64,000 nt of DNA, taken from Paraburkholderia rhynchosiae (GTDB lineage Bacteria; Pseudomonadota; Gammaproteobacteria; Burkholderiales; Burkholderiaceae). The notes beneath the pieces were generated by a model that was not told where the DNA came from, did not search any database, and worked only from the letters and a program-made list of their open reading frames with translations. The position numbers and the translations under genes were made by a program. The DNA is taken from positions 1 through 64,000 of the forward strand of contig NZ_PNXY01000023.1 of the NCBI RefSeq assembly GCF_002879865.1, read 5' to 3'. Shown one piece after another: positions 8,008-17,272 of this stretch. Numbering within the stretch: position 1 is the first letter of the stretch; every line of letters begins with the position of its first letter.

Positions 8008-10110
8008 ATGATCTATCCCTCCGTTCGCGACTGGCTCTTTTCGGTCAAGACATTCGCCGCCGCGATGATCGCGCTTTACCTCGGCCTCGCGCTCCAACTG
8101 CCGCGGCCCTACTGGGCGATGGCGACGGTGTACATCGTGTCGAATCCGTTTGTCGGCGCGACGCGTTCGAAGGCAATCTACCGCGCGCTCGGCACCGTGC
8201 TCGGCGCGTCGGCGGCCGTTCTGCTGGTGCCGCCTTTCGTCGAATCGCCGTATCTGTTCAGCGTGATCCTCGCGCTATGGACCGGCACGCTGCTATATCT
8301 GGCCGTATCGGACCGCACCGCGCGCAGCTATGTGTTCCTGCTGGCGAGCTATACGATGCCGATCATCGCGCTGCCGGCCGTCACCAATCCGTCCGGCGTG
8401 TTCGACCTCGCCGTCAGCCGCACTGAAGAGATCACGCTCGGCATCGTCTGCGCGAGCATTGTCGGCAGCGTGCTGTTTCCGAGCCGGCTGGCGCCGACCA
8501 TCATCGAGCGGACCGACGCATGGTTTCGCGACGCGGCGTTCTACGCCACCGAAACGCTGTCGGGCCGCATCGCGGGCTCGGCGATCTCGAGTGCACGGCA
8601 GCGGCTTGCGACCACCATCAACGGTCTGGAATTGCTGCTGAGTCAACTGGCTTACGACCACACACGCCCCGACATACTCAGGCGCGCGCATGAACTTCGC
8701 GGACGCATGCAGTTGCTGCTGCCAATCATGTCGTCGCTCGCCGATCCGCTGATCGCGCTGTACAACAGTGGCAGCCACAAGTGGCCCGAAGGTCTGGAAG
8801 CGCTGCTCGCCGATGTCATCGAGTGGTTCAATGCGCCGCTGCCCGCGGCCAGCGAGGGCTACCATCCCGACCCCGCCGCGAATGCCCTGCGCGAGCGTAT
8901 TGCCGCAATGCAGCCGCCGCCCGCCGCGCTCGCCACATGGGACGGCGCATTGCTTTCCAACGCGCTATGGCGCATGAAGCAGGTGATCGATGTGTGGCAG
9001 GACTGCCGCTCGCTGCGCATCAGCATCACGCGTGAAGAAGGCTTCTGGCGTCCGCGTTTTCGCCACTGGCGGCTCGGCGGCACGGAGCGTTTTTACGATC
9101 GCGGTATGATGCTGTTTTCGACCGGCTCGGCCGGTGTCGCCGTGATTCTCGCGTGCAGCCTGTGGATCGGTTCAGGCTGGGCGGACGGCGCCAGTGCGGT
9201 GACGTTGGCTGCGGTAGCCTGCTGTTTCTTCGCCGCGCTCGACGAACCCGCGCCCATGGTGTTCCGCTTCTTCGTCGCAACCGCAATCAGCGTGGTGGCA
9301 GCAGGCGTCTATCTGTTCGCGGTGCTGCCGCACGTGCATGACTTTCCGATGCTCGTCATCATGTTCGCCGCGCCGTTCATCCTCGTCGGCACACTGATTC
9401 CGCGCCCGCAGTTCAACATGGCCACGGTGCTCGTCGCGGTGAACACGGCCACGTTCATCAGCATTCAGGATGCGTACGACGCCAATTTTCTGACCTTCCT
9501 GAACAGCAATCTTGCGGGCCTCGCGGGGCTTCTCTATGCGTATTTGTGGACTCGCGTCACGCGCCCGTTCGGCGCGGAACTCGCGGCGGCGCGACTGTTG
9601 CGCTCGAGCTGGACCGATGTCGCATTGACCGCGTCCACGCGGCCAATCGAAGACCCGCGCAATCACGCGGCGCGCATGCTCGACCGTCTGATGCAATTGA
9701 TCCCGCGCCTCGCCGCGACCGACGACCATCGTCATCCTTCCATCGAGAGCTTTCGTGATCTGCGCATCGGCTTCAATGCCATCGATCTGCGTCGTCTCAC
9801 GCACAAGCTCGGCGGCGAAGCGCCGGCCGCGATCGAGCACGTGCTCGACGGCGTACGCGCTTATTACGAAAGTTGCGTGGACCGCCACACGCGCGAACCG
9901 GTGCCCGAGAGCCTGATGTCGTCGATCGATTCCGCCGTGGGACGCGTCATCACCCAGGGCCTTGCCAATGCAGAAGCGCGCAGCGCGACATCGCAAACTT
10001 CGGCACGCCACTTGCGCGATGCGCTGCACGCGCTGGTCGGCTTGCGCCTTTCGCTGTTTCCGGCCACGCTCCAGACACGCACGCCGCCCGCATCCGAGGC
10101 CAGTGCCTGA
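8008..10110 (+). CDS. FUSC/AaeB-family inner-membrane efflux protein
   Basis: 700 residues. Two membrane blocks, about residues 12-160 and 365-515, are each built of five or six hydrophobic segments and separated by a cytoplasmic helical region, with a soluble C-terminal domain (about 520-690). This is the AaeB/FUSC layout known from aromatic carboxylic acid efflux. The neighbouring DUF1656, HlyD and NodT genes supply the small subunit, periplasmic adaptor and outer-membrane channel, so the four should form one tripartite pump. Confidence 0.88.
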   Translation: MIYPSVRDWLFSVKTFAAAMIALYLGLALQLPRPYWAMATVYIVSNPFVGATRSKAIYRALGTVLGASAAVLLVPPFVESPYLFSVILALWTGTLLYLAVSDRTARSYVFLLASYTMPIIALPAVTNPSGVFDLAVSRTEEITLGIVCASIVGSVLFPSRLAPTIIERTDAWFRDAAFYATETLSGRIAGSAISSARQRLATTINGLELLLSQLAYDHTRPDILRRAHELRGRMQLLLPIMSSLADPLIALYNSGSHKWPEGLEALLADVIEWFNAPLPAASEGYHPDPAANALRERIAAMQPPPAALATWDGALLSNALWRMKQVIDVWQDCRSLRISITREEGFWRPRFRHWRLGGTERFYDRGMMLFSTGSAGVAVILACSLWIGSGWADGASAVTLAAVACCFFAALDEPAPMVFRFFVATAISVVAAGVYLFAVLPHVHDFPMLVIMFAAPFILVGTLIPRPQFNMATVLVAVNTATFISIQDAYDANFLTFLNSNLAGLAGLLYAYLWTRVTRPFGAELAAARLLRSSWTDVALTASTRPIEDPRNHAARMLDRLMQLIPRLAATDDHRHPSIESFRDLRIGFNAIDLRRLTHKLGGEAPAAIEHVLDGVRAYYESCVDRHTREPVPESLMSSIDSAVGRVITQGLANAEARSATSQTSARHLRDALHALVGLRLSLFPATLQTRTPPASEASA

Positions 10111-10143
10111 TGCGCCGCTCAACACCTTTCCCTCTTCCCTGCG

Positions 10144-10353
10144 ATGATCGGTGAAATAGATATTTTCGGCGTGTTCGTGCCGGCCGTGCTCGTGCTGATG
10201 TTGGTCGCGTATCTGATCAACCTCGCGATTCGCACGGTGCTTGCGCGCGTCGGTTTTTACCGCTTCGTGTGGCATCGCTCGATCTTCGATCTCGGCATCT
10301 ATGTGCTGGTGTTGGGCCTTGTCGTCGTCGTTTCGCACAGACTCGTTTCGTGA
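10144..10353 (+). CDS. DUF1656 (AaeX-like) small membrane protein
   Basis: 69 residues with two predicted membrane helices (about 9-30 and 45-65) joined by a short basic loop. It opens with the E-x-D-x-x-G-[VL]-[FY] pattern of DUF1656 proteins, which always sit between a FUSC gene and an HlyD gene. Its exact role in the pump is not established. Confidence 0.85.
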   Translation: MIGEIDIFGVFVPAVLVLMLVAYLINLAIRTVLARVGFYRFVWHRSIFDLGIYVLVLGLVVVVSHRLVS

Positions 10354-10360
10354 AATCAAC

Positions 10361-11326
10361 GTGAAAAAAACCTGGTTCTCCGTCGGTCAGATCCTGCTGA
10401 CCCTGATCGTCGTCGTGGCCGCGGCTCTGGTGCTGTGGAAGCTGATCGGCTACTACATGTTCGCGCCGTGGACTCGCGACGGACACGTGCGCGCCGACGT
10501 GATCCAGGTGGCGCCAGATGTCTCGGGACTGATTTCATCCGTCGAAGTGGTGGATAACCAGCAGGTCAAGCAAGGCCAGGTGCTGTTCGTCATCGATCAG
10601 GCGCGTTACGCGCTCGCGCTGCGTCAGGCGCAGGCCACCGCGCAGCAACGCCGCGCCACGCTGGATCAGGCGCGCCGAGAAGATACGCGCAATCGCAAGC
10701 TCGGCAACCTGGTCGCCGCCGAAGTCGCCGAAGAAAGCCGCTCACGTGTCGATCAGGCGGAAGCCGCGCTCGCCGATGCGAACGTCGCCATCGACACCGC
10801 AAAGCTGAACCTGCAACGCGCGACGATTGTGAGCCCCGTCGACGGTTATCTGAACGACCGCGCGCCGCGTGCCGGCGAATTCGTCGCGGCGGGGCGCGCG
10901 GTGCTGTCCGTGGTCGACATGCATTCGTTTCGTGTGGACGGCTACTTCGAGGAAACAAAGCTTGGCGGCATCAACATCGGCCAGCCGGTCGACATCGACG
11001 TGATGGGCGAGCCGCACAAGCTGCGTGGCCACGTGCAAAGCATCGTCGCGGGCATCGAGGACCGCGACCGCACGCAAGGCTCGAGTCTGCTGCCGAACGT
11101 GAATCCGGCCTTCAGTTGGGTGCGGCTCGCGCAGCGCATTCCGGTACGTGTCGCGCTCGATGAAGTGCCCGCCGATTTCCGCATGATCGCGGGACGCACC
11201 GCGACTGTGTCGGTGCGAGACATGTCGAACGCGCGCGCTTCACGTGTTGCGGGTGCTTCGAGTGTGTCGAGCGCCTCAACTGCGCAGCCTGCGTCTGCTG
11301 CGATCGCTTCGGGCGCTTCGCAATGA
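10361..11326 (+). CDS. HlyD-family periplasmic adaptor (AaeA/EmrA-like)
   Basis: About 321 residues from GTG 10361 (MKKTWFSVGQ), seven bases after the DUF1656 stop; an upstream in-frame ATG would overlap that gene. One N-terminal membrane helix (about 8-30), then a biotinyl-lipoyl half-motif (VAPDVSGLISSVEV), an alpha-helical hairpin (about 75-150), the second lipoyl half (ATIVSPVDGYL) and a beta-barrel domain. The last 35 residues are a low-complexity Ala/Ser tail. It links the FUSC protein to the outer-membrane channel; its stop overlaps the next start (ATGA). Confidence 0.88.
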   Translation: MKKTWFSVGQILLTLIVVVAAALVLWKLIGYYMFAPWTRDGHVRADVIQVAPDVSGLISSVEVVDNQQVKQGQVLFVIDQARYALALRQAQATAQQRRATLDQARREDTRNRKLGNLVAAEVAEESRSRVDQAEAALADANVAIDTAKLNLQRATIVSPVDGYLNDRAPRAGEFVAAGRAVLSVVDMHSFRVDGYFEETKLGGINIGQPVDIDVMGEPHKLRGHVQSIVAGIEDRDRTQGSSLLPNVNPAFSWVRLAQRIPVRVALDEVPADFRMIAGRTATVSVRDMSNARASRVAGASSVSSASTAQPASAAIASGASQ

Positions 11327-12882
11327 AAATGCCGCGCACCGTGCCGTTTCCGCGTTCGCTCGCGCTGCTGCGGCTGTTGCCGCTACTGCCGCTATTGTCT
11401 GTGTTGCCTCTCACGGCGGCGCTCAGCGGCTGCATGAATGTCGGCCCCAACTACTCATTGCCGAAAGACGCGCTCGTCAACGCGCCGCTCGCGAATGCAC
11501 CGATCGAGGGCGCGGACACTTCGCTCACGTCACGCGGCAATGTGCGGGCCGTGTGGTGGAAGCTCTACGACGATCCGGTGCTGAACGGTCTCGTCGACGA
11601 AGCGCTGCAATCGAACACCGACTTACGCGTGGCCGCCGCGAATCTCGCACGCTCGCGTGAAGCATTGGGCGTCGCGCAAGCGCAAGGCGGCTTTTCCGGC
11701 AAGACGTCCGCTGTGGTTCAGCGCGCGCAGGAATCGGCCGAACAATATTTGCTCACCGAGAAGTTGCCGGTCGTGAATGAAGGCGACATCGGCGTCAGCG
11801 TCGCGTATGAAATCGATCTGTTCGGCAAACTGCGGCGCGGCGTGGAAGCGGCGCAAGCGGACACCGAGGCCGTGCAAGCGGCGGGCGATCTCGCGCGAAT
11901 CTCGGTGGTGGCCGATGTGGTGCGGGCTTACGTCGAACAATGCTCGGCGGCGGAGGAATTGAAAATCGCGCAGCAGTCGCTCGCGTTGCAAAGACAGCGC
12001 GTGGATGTATCGCGCCGTCTGCGCGATGCGGGACGCGGCAATCAGACAGAAGTCACGCGCGGACAAACTCAGGTGGACACGTTGTCGGCGGATATTCCGC
12101 GCTACACCGCGCGTCGCAAGATCGCGCAGTACCGCCTCGCGGCGCTGCTCGCGCGCGCGCCGTCCGACCTGCCGTCCGCCGTTCTTGCTTGCGAAAAGCT
12201 CCCGCAGATCCGTCAGCCGATTCCGGTCGGCGACGGCGCTGCGCTGCTCAAACGCCGGCCGGATGTACGCGAGGCGGAGCGTCAGTTGGCGGCGTCCACG
12301 GCACGAATCGGCGTTGCCACTGGCGCGCTATATCCGACCGTGAGCATTGGCGCATCGGCGGGTTTGACCGGCGTGCTCGAAGACCTCGGCACTTCGCCCA
12401 CCGCGCGCTGGGGCTTCGGTCCGCTGATCAGTTGGACGTTCCCGGCAAACGGCGCGCGTGGCCGCGTGCGTGAAGCGCAGGCGTCGAGTCAGGTCGCGCT
12501 CGCCCGCTTCGATGGCGTCGTGCTGACCGCGTTGCGCGAAACCGAAACCGGCCTGGCCACGTATGCATCGGACTACGCTCGCGCCGAGGCGTTGCGTGCC
12601 GCGCTGAAGTCGGCGGCGCAATCGGCCGATGAAACGCATCGGCTGTATCGCGCGGGCCGCGAGTCGTTCATTTCCGATCTGGATGCGACTCGCACGCTGA
12701 CGTCGACGCGATCTCAGGTGGCTCTCGCCGAAGGCCAGGTGGCCATCGACCAGGTGAATCTGTTCCTTGCGCTCGGCGGCGGCTGGGAGCAGGTTCAGCA
12801 AACGGCGCGGGATTCCTCGACACCATCAGCGGCGGCACCGGCCAAAACCCAGCCGATACCGCCGACGATGAAAGCCCCATAA
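11323..12882 (+). CDS. NodT-family outer-membrane efflux lipoprotein
   Basis: 519 residues, starting in the ATGA overlap with the adaptor gene. The signal peptide ends in a lipobox (LSGC, Cys at about residue 38), giving a lipid anchor. It is followed by the CMNVGPNY start common to NodT/OprM proteins and two TolC-type outer-membrane-factor repeats. The C-terminal 20 residues are Pro/Ala-rich. Last gene of the marR-FUSC-DUF1656-hlyD-nodT operon. Confidence 0.9.
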   Translation: MKMPRTVPFPRSLALLRLLPLLPLLSVLPLTAALSGCMNVGPNYSLPKDALVNAPLANAPIEGADTSLTSRGNVRAVWWKLYDDPVLNGLVDEALQSNTDLRVAAANLARSREALGVAQAQGGFSGKTSAVVQRAQESAEQYLLTEKLPVVNEGDIGVSVAYEIDLFGKLRRGVEAAQADTEAVQAAGDLARISVVADVVRAYVEQCSAAEELKIAQQSLALQRQRVDVSRRLRDAGRGNQTEVTRGQTQVDTLSADIPRYTARRKIAQYRLAALLARAPSDLPSAVLACEKLPQIRQPIPVGDGAALLKRRPDVREAERQLAASTARIGVATGALYPTVSIGASAGLTGVLEDLGTSPTARWGFGPLISWTFPANGARGRVREAQASSQVALARFDGVVLTALRETETGLATYASDYARAEALRAALKSAAQSADETHRLYRAGRESFISDLDATRTLTSTRSQVALAEGQVAIDQVNLFLALGGGWEQVQQTARDSSTPSAAAPAKTQPIPPTMKAP

Positions 12883-12983
12883 ACGCCACCGGCTCAACTT
12901 ACGATTTATTTTTGGCGAGCTTTCTTTTGCCTTTCATTTACGGTTAAATACCTGCCACCAACCATACGTTACGAGGCTAAGGT

Positions 12984-13076
12984 ATGTCGTCCTTCATGAA
13001 AAGCGCAGCAGCATTGGGCGGATGCATCGGCATCTTCACGGCCGTAGTGGCCGTGGTCGAGATGCTGGCAAGCTAA
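12984..13076 (+). CDS. Possible 30-residue hydrophobic peptide
   Basis: A short frame beginning MSSFMKSAAALGG with a hydrophobic core (IFTAVVAVV), preceded by GAGGCTAAGGT. It could be a small membrane peptide. It lies between the efflux operon and a convergent molybdenum-hydroxylase operon. There is no homology argument, only a plausible start, ribosome-binding site and one membrane segment. Confidence 0.3.
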   Translation: MSSFMKSAAALGGCIGIFTAVVAVVEMLAS

Positions 13077-13093
13077 GGCTTACTGCTCGTGAG

Positions 13094-13121
13094 GCGCCGG
13101 CCATGCTATGCGGGCCGGCGC
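13094..13121. terminator. Inverted repeat between convergent operons
   Basis: A perfect nine-base stem GCGCCGGCC (13094-13102) / GGCCGGCGC (13113-13121) with a ten-base loop. It overlaps the last codons of the convergent iron-sulphur gene. There is no U-tract on either strand, so it is a stable hairpin that may aid termination, not a clear intrinsic terminator. Confidence 0.4.
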
Positions 13122-13564
13122 TTCGCCGCTTGATGAATCGCGGCCCGCACACGCGGATAAGTGCCGCAACGGCATACGATATTGCTCATTGCCGCGTCGA
13201 TGTCAGCGTCGGTCGGATTGGGCTTCTGTTTAAGCAACGCGCAAGCGGCCATCAGTTGCGCGCTTTGACAATAGCCGCACTGCACCACATCGAGGTCGAT
13301 CCACGCAGCCTTCAGTGCTTGCGCTTCGGTGCCCTGCATTCCTTCGATCGTTGTTATCTTCTGCGTGTTCAAACTCGACATGGGCGTCTGACATGACAGA
13401 CATGCCTTGTCGTTCAGATGTACCGTGCACGCCCCGCAAATGCCGACGCCGCAGCCGAACTTGGTGCCCGTCATACCGAGTTCACAACGCAGCACCCACA
13501 GTAGCGGCATATCGGGCTCCGCTTGCACTGCCACCGCGCGGCCGTTGATGTTCAGCGATCCCAT
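13106..13564 (-). CDS. iorA: (2Fe-2S) subunit of a molybdenum hydroxylase (IorA-like)
   Basis: 152 residues with both [2Fe-2S] domains of the xanthine-oxidase family small subunit. The plant-ferredoxin-type site is FGCGVGICGACTVH plus a later Cys (about residues 37-60), and the helical-bundle site is QCGYC with CRCGTY (about 100-140). It passes electrons from the molybdenum centre of the next subunit to an external acceptor. AGGAG lies upstream of ATG 13564. It follows the large-subunit gene by 19 bases. IorA-like is the closest family, but the true substrate is unknown. Confidence 0.85.
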   Translation of the reverse strand: MGSLNINGRAVAVQAEPDMPLLWVLRCELGMTGTKFGCGVGICGACTVHLNDKACLSCQTPMSSLNTQKITTIEGMQGTEAQALKAAWIDLDVVQCGYCQSAQLMAACALLKQKPNPTDADIDAAMSNIVCRCGTYPRVRAAIHQAAKRRPA

Positions 13565-13583
13565 GCGCGTCTCCTGTTCGGTG

Positions 13584-15851
13584 CTATGTGAGTTTCAAAG
13601 GCAATGTGCGCAGTCGCTTACCTGTCAATGCGAACACCGCGTTGGCGACAGCGGGCGCAATCGGCGGCACGCCCGGTTCGCCGACGCCTTGCGGATGCAA
13701 CTGACTCGGCATAATGTCGGTTTCGATTACCGGGCAATCGTTGATCCGCACCACCGGAAAGTCGACGAAGTTCTTCTGCTCGACCTGGCCGTTCACGATC
13801 GTGATCTCGTCCTGCAACGCGGCTGAGAGACCGAACACGATTCCGCTTTCCATCTGCTGACGAATCAGATTGGGATTCACCGGCAAGCCGCAATCGATTA
13901 CACACGCCACGCGATGCACGCGAATGCGGTTGTGCGGCCCGATCGACACTTCCGCCACTTGCGCCACCACACTGCCGAACGCCTCATGAAGCGCGACGCC
14001 ACGAGCACGCGGCGCGCCATCGGCGGCATGCGTCAGCGGGTGTTCCCACTCGGACAATGCAGCGACGCGCTTTAACACCGCTAGATGCCGCGGATGCTCG
14101 GCAAGCAGCGCGGCACGAAATGCGATAGGGTCCTCACCGGTCGCGGCGGCGAGTTCGTCGGTAAAGCTCTCGGTGAAGAACGCCTGATGCGAGTGGCCGA
14201 CCGACCGCCAGAAGCCAACCGGCACAGGCAATTCCACGATCTTGTGTGCAACGCGCGCAGCGGGCCATTCGTAAGGCTGATCGAATGCGCCTTCGGAAGT
14301 CGTTTTGTCGAGCGGAACGCGCGGCGCGCTGTAGTAACGCGCGAGTGCTTCAGGAACGATAGCCTGACTCGCGGATGCGCTGTGCCATGCAACCAGTTTG
14401 CCGTTCTTGTCGAGGCCGGCCTTCAATCGCGATACGCATGCCGGTCGATAGAAATCATGCGTGAAGTCCTGTGCGCGCGACCATAGCGTTTGCACCGGAC
14501 GACCGCCGGCCTGGCGCGCAATCGCCGCGGCTTGCGCAATGTAATCGAGTTCGAGACGCCGCCCGAATGCGCCGCCGAGCAATTGGGCATTCACATGGAC
14601 TTTATCGTCGTCGAGGTCCAGCACCTTCGCTACATGATGCCGCGCGAGCGCCGGCATTTGCGTGGACACCCAAACGGTAGCCGCGCCGTCCGCGACGTGC
14701 ACCGTGCAATTGAGCGGCTCGACCGCGCCATGCGCGAGATACGGCGCGTGATATTCGGCGGCGATGGTGCGCGCCGCGCCGCTCAATGCGTCGTTGACGT
14801 CGCCGCGATGGTAGTACGCGTGGCCGTCGCTATCGTCGAGTGCCAGCGCGAGGCGGCGCTCCACTTCCGCGCTCGACAGCGACGCCGCGGCGCCGTGTTG
14901 CCAGGTGACGTCGATCGCGTCGACCGCGTTCATCGCGCGAAACGGGTTGTCCGCGATCACCGCGACGCCGCCCGTGCCGCCGTTGTACGGCGCAACGGAG
15001 AGCGCCTTGATGAAGCCCGGCATTTTCGCCGCCGAAGCCGCGTCGAAACTCGTGACCGTGCCACCGAGCGTGGGGCACATCACGACGCTTGCGTAGAGCA
15101 GGCCATCAGGCAACGCGTCAATGCCGAAGCGCGCGCTGCCGTTGATCTTCGATGCTGCCTCAATGCGACGCAGCGGTTTGCCGATCAGCTTGAAATTGGC
15201 GGGGTCTTTTAACGTGGCCTTGTCGGGCAAAGGCTGCTGTGCCGCCAACGACGACAACTCGCCGAAGCTCGCCTTATGTCCCGATGGGTGCATCACGTAG
15301 CCGTTTTCCGCAGTGCACTCGCCGGCCGGCACATGCCATTGCGCAGCAGCGGCTGCTATCAACATTGCGCGCGCTGCCGCACCGGCTTCGCGCATCGGCG
15401 TCCATAGATCGTTGATGCTCGATGAACCGCCCGTCATCATTGTGCCGACCTCGCGCACCAATTTGCGGGTCAACCAGACGACCGTGCGCTTGGTGACGCT
15501 GTCGAGATCGGGACGAAACGGCAGATCGTCGACGACGTTCTGCACGCTGTTGTAGATGTTGTCGACCGGCGCGTCCTCCACACGCACGCGCGACCAGTCG
15601 GCGTCCAGTTCTTCGGCAAGCAGCATCGCGAGGCCGGTGTGAACGCCCTGCCCCATTTCCGCTTTGCACATCATGATCGTCACGGTGTTGTCGGCGGCAA
15701 TCTTGACCCAGCCATTGAGCGCCGCTTGCGTGCCCTGAACGGGCAACGGCGTGACCGTGGTAAAGCGCTGTCTCACGGGCAGCACGGACCAGCCGACCAG
15801 CAACGCGCCCACCGCGCCCGCGCCGCCAACGAGGAAGGTTCTGCGCTTCAT
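13584..15851 (-). CDS. iorB: Molybdopterin-binding subunit of a molybdenum hydroxylase (IorB-like)
   Basis: About 755 residues from ATG 15851 (an earlier in-frame start is possible but would put a long leader before the export signal). The N-terminus MKRRTFLVGGAG has a twin-arginine-like motif and hydrophobic stretch, so the enzyme is probably exported folded to the periplasm. The catalytic base lies in GVGEPG near the C-terminus, and the LGGAFGRR block binds the cofactor. Two-subunit enzymes of this type (isoquinoline 1-oxidoreductase, aldehyde dehydrogenases) use a cytochrome c or quinone acceptor; none is encoded alongside. Aldehydes or N-heterocycles are both possible substrates. Confidence 0.85.
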   Translation of the reverse strand: MKRRTFLVGGAGAVGALLVGWSVLPVRQRFTTVTPLPVQGTQAALNGWVKIAADNTVTIMMCKAEMGQGVHTGLAMLLAEELDADWSRVRVEDAPVDNIYNSVQNVVDDLPFRPDLDSVTKRTVVWLTRKLVREVGTMMTGGSSSINDLWTPMREAGAAARAMLIAAAAAQWHVPAGECTAENGYVMHPSGHKASFGELSSLAAQQPLPDKATLKDPANFKLIGKPLRRIEAASKINGSARFGIDALPDGLLYASVVMCPTLGGTVTSFDAASAAKMPGFIKALSVAPYNGGTGGVAVIADNPFRAMNAVDAIDVTWQHGAAASLSSAEVERRLALALDDSDGHAYYHRGDVNDALSGAARTIAAEYHAPYLAHGAVEPLNCTVHVADGAATVWVSTQMPALARHHVAKVLDLDDDKVHVNAQLLGGAFGRRLELDYIAQAAAIARQAGGRPVQTLWSRAQDFTHDFYRPACVSRLKAGLDKNGKLVAWHSASASQAIVPEALARYYSAPRVPLDKTTSEGAFDQPYEWPAARVAHKIVELPVPVGFWRSVGHSHQAFFTESFTDELAAATGEDPIAFRAALLAEHPRHLAVLKRVAALSEWEHPLTHAADGAPRARGVALHEAFGSVVAQVAEVSIGPHNRIRVHRVACVIDCGLPVNPNLIRQQMESGIVFGLSAALQDEITIVNGQVEQKNFVDFPVVRINDCPVIETDIMPSQLHPQGVGEPGVPPIAPAVANAVFALTGKRLRTLPLKLT

Positions 15852-16072
15852 ATGAATTGGCTCTATCCGCCTGCTCGCCGGTAACAAGCTGTGAAGGCGC
15901 CGGTTCGCGCCCTTGTGTCTCACGCAATAGTAGTAAGACGGGCGAATGGGAGAGAACTTAAATTCGTCGGATGAAGCGGTGTGGGCGTTAGTGCGATGCG
16001 CGCGGTTCGGTCGGAGTCGTGGGGCGTTTCATTAAATGTAGGGAGATCGCCTCCCTATTCAGCCAGCGCTAC

Positions 16073-17272
16073 TCACCGCCGGTTCGACCCCGACACCACA
16101 TCGATCCACACAGCCAGCACGAGAATGCTGCCCTTCACGATCATCTGCCAATAGGCGTCGACGTCGAGCATCGACATGCCATTGTCGAGGCTCGCCATCA
16201 CGAGCGCGCCGATCAATGCGCCATACACCGTGCCCGAGCCGCCACGCATCGAGGTCCCGCCAATAAAGCACGCGGCGATCGCATCGAGTTCGCCCATCGA
16301 TCCCGCCGACGGCGAACCGGCCGCGAGCCGCGCCGTATTGACAATGCCGGCGAACGCGCACATCAACCCCATTAGCGCGAAAATGGCGAGCTTCACGCGA
16401 TTCGTGTTGACGCCTGAAAGGCGCGTCGCTTCGAGGTTCGAACCGACCGCGTAAATGCGCCGCCCGAACACGGTTTGCGTCGCAATCCACGTGAAAACGC
16501 CGAGCAGCGCGAGCAGCAATAGGACCGGCACGGGAATGCCGCCGTAACGATCGAGGGTGGCGACGAAGCCGGCGAGAATCACGCCCGCGCCAACCACCTT
16601 CGCGGCGTCCTGCCACACCGGCACCACGCTCAACTGATAACGCTCGCGATTGCGCCGCTGACGTATGGTCAGAAATGCCAGCAATAGAAATAGCACCACG
16701 GCCAACGTATCGCCGGCAAGCTTCGGCAGATATCCTTGCCCCACGAACACGAAACTCTCGGACACCGGCGCGATGGTCGAGCCGCCTGTTACGCCGAGCA
16801 GAATGCCGCGATACGCGAGCATGCCGCCCAGGCCAACAATGAACGAAGGCACGCGCCGGTACGTGGACCACCATCCGTTGAAGAGGCCGACGAGCACGCC
16901 AAGCAGCATCACCACCGGCAATGTGACGCCTATCGGCCAGTGGCGGTTCACATCGAGTATCGCGGCCACGCCGCCGAGCAAACCAAGCAACGATCCAACC
17001 GACAGATCGATCTCGCCCGCAATGATTACGAACACCATCCCGCATGCAAGCATGCCCGTAATCGACATTTGCCGCAGAAGGTTCGACAGATTGCGCGGCG
17101 TGACAAAAGCGCCATGCGTGAGAACCGAAAAGAAAATCCAGATTGCAGCCACAGCAATCAGCAACGCGAGAATCTTGTAGCGCGCGAATAATTGCTGAAT
17201 GCGCTGCGAACCGCCGAATGCGTGTCGCGGCGCGGTATCGTCGGCGCGTTGGGAAGTAACGTCGGGCGTCAT
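16073..17272 (-). CDS. xylH: Xylose ABC transporter permease XylH
   Basis: 399 residues with about ten membrane segments. It has the sugar-permease blocks AGEIDLSVGSLLGL (about 85-98), YAVGSNLEATRLSGVN and GGTSMRGGSGTVYGALIGA. The start ATG overlaps the xylG stop by four bases (ATGA), so the two are translationally coupled. Last gene of xylAFGH; it forms the membrane channel for D-xylose together with XylG and XylF. Confidence 0.92.
   Translation of the reverse strand: MTPDVTSQRADDTAPRHAFGGSQRIQQLFARYKILALLIAVAAIWIFFSVLTHGAFVTPRNLSNLLRQMSITGMLACGMVFVIIAGEIDLSVGSLLGLLGGVAAILDVNRHWPIGVTLPVVMLLGVLVGLFNGWWSTYRRVPSFIVGLGGMLAYRGILLGVTGGSTIAPVSESFVFVGQGYLPKLAGDTLAVVLFLLLAFLTIRQRRNRERYQLSVVPVWQDAAKVVGAGVILAGFVATLDRYGGIPVPVLLLLALLGVFTWIATQTVFGRRIYAVGSNLEATRLSGVNTNRVKLAIFALMGLMCAFAGIVNTARLAAGSPSAGSMGELDAIAACFIGGTSMRGGSGTVYGALIGALVMASLDNGMSMLDVDAYWQMIVKGSILVLAVWIDVVSGSNRR

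Noticed and set aside
9172..10359. A 395-codon open frame on the - strand
   Set aside because: It lies entirely over the FUSC and DUF1656 genes, is full of Arg/His/Asp, and has no family features; a high-GC shadow frame.
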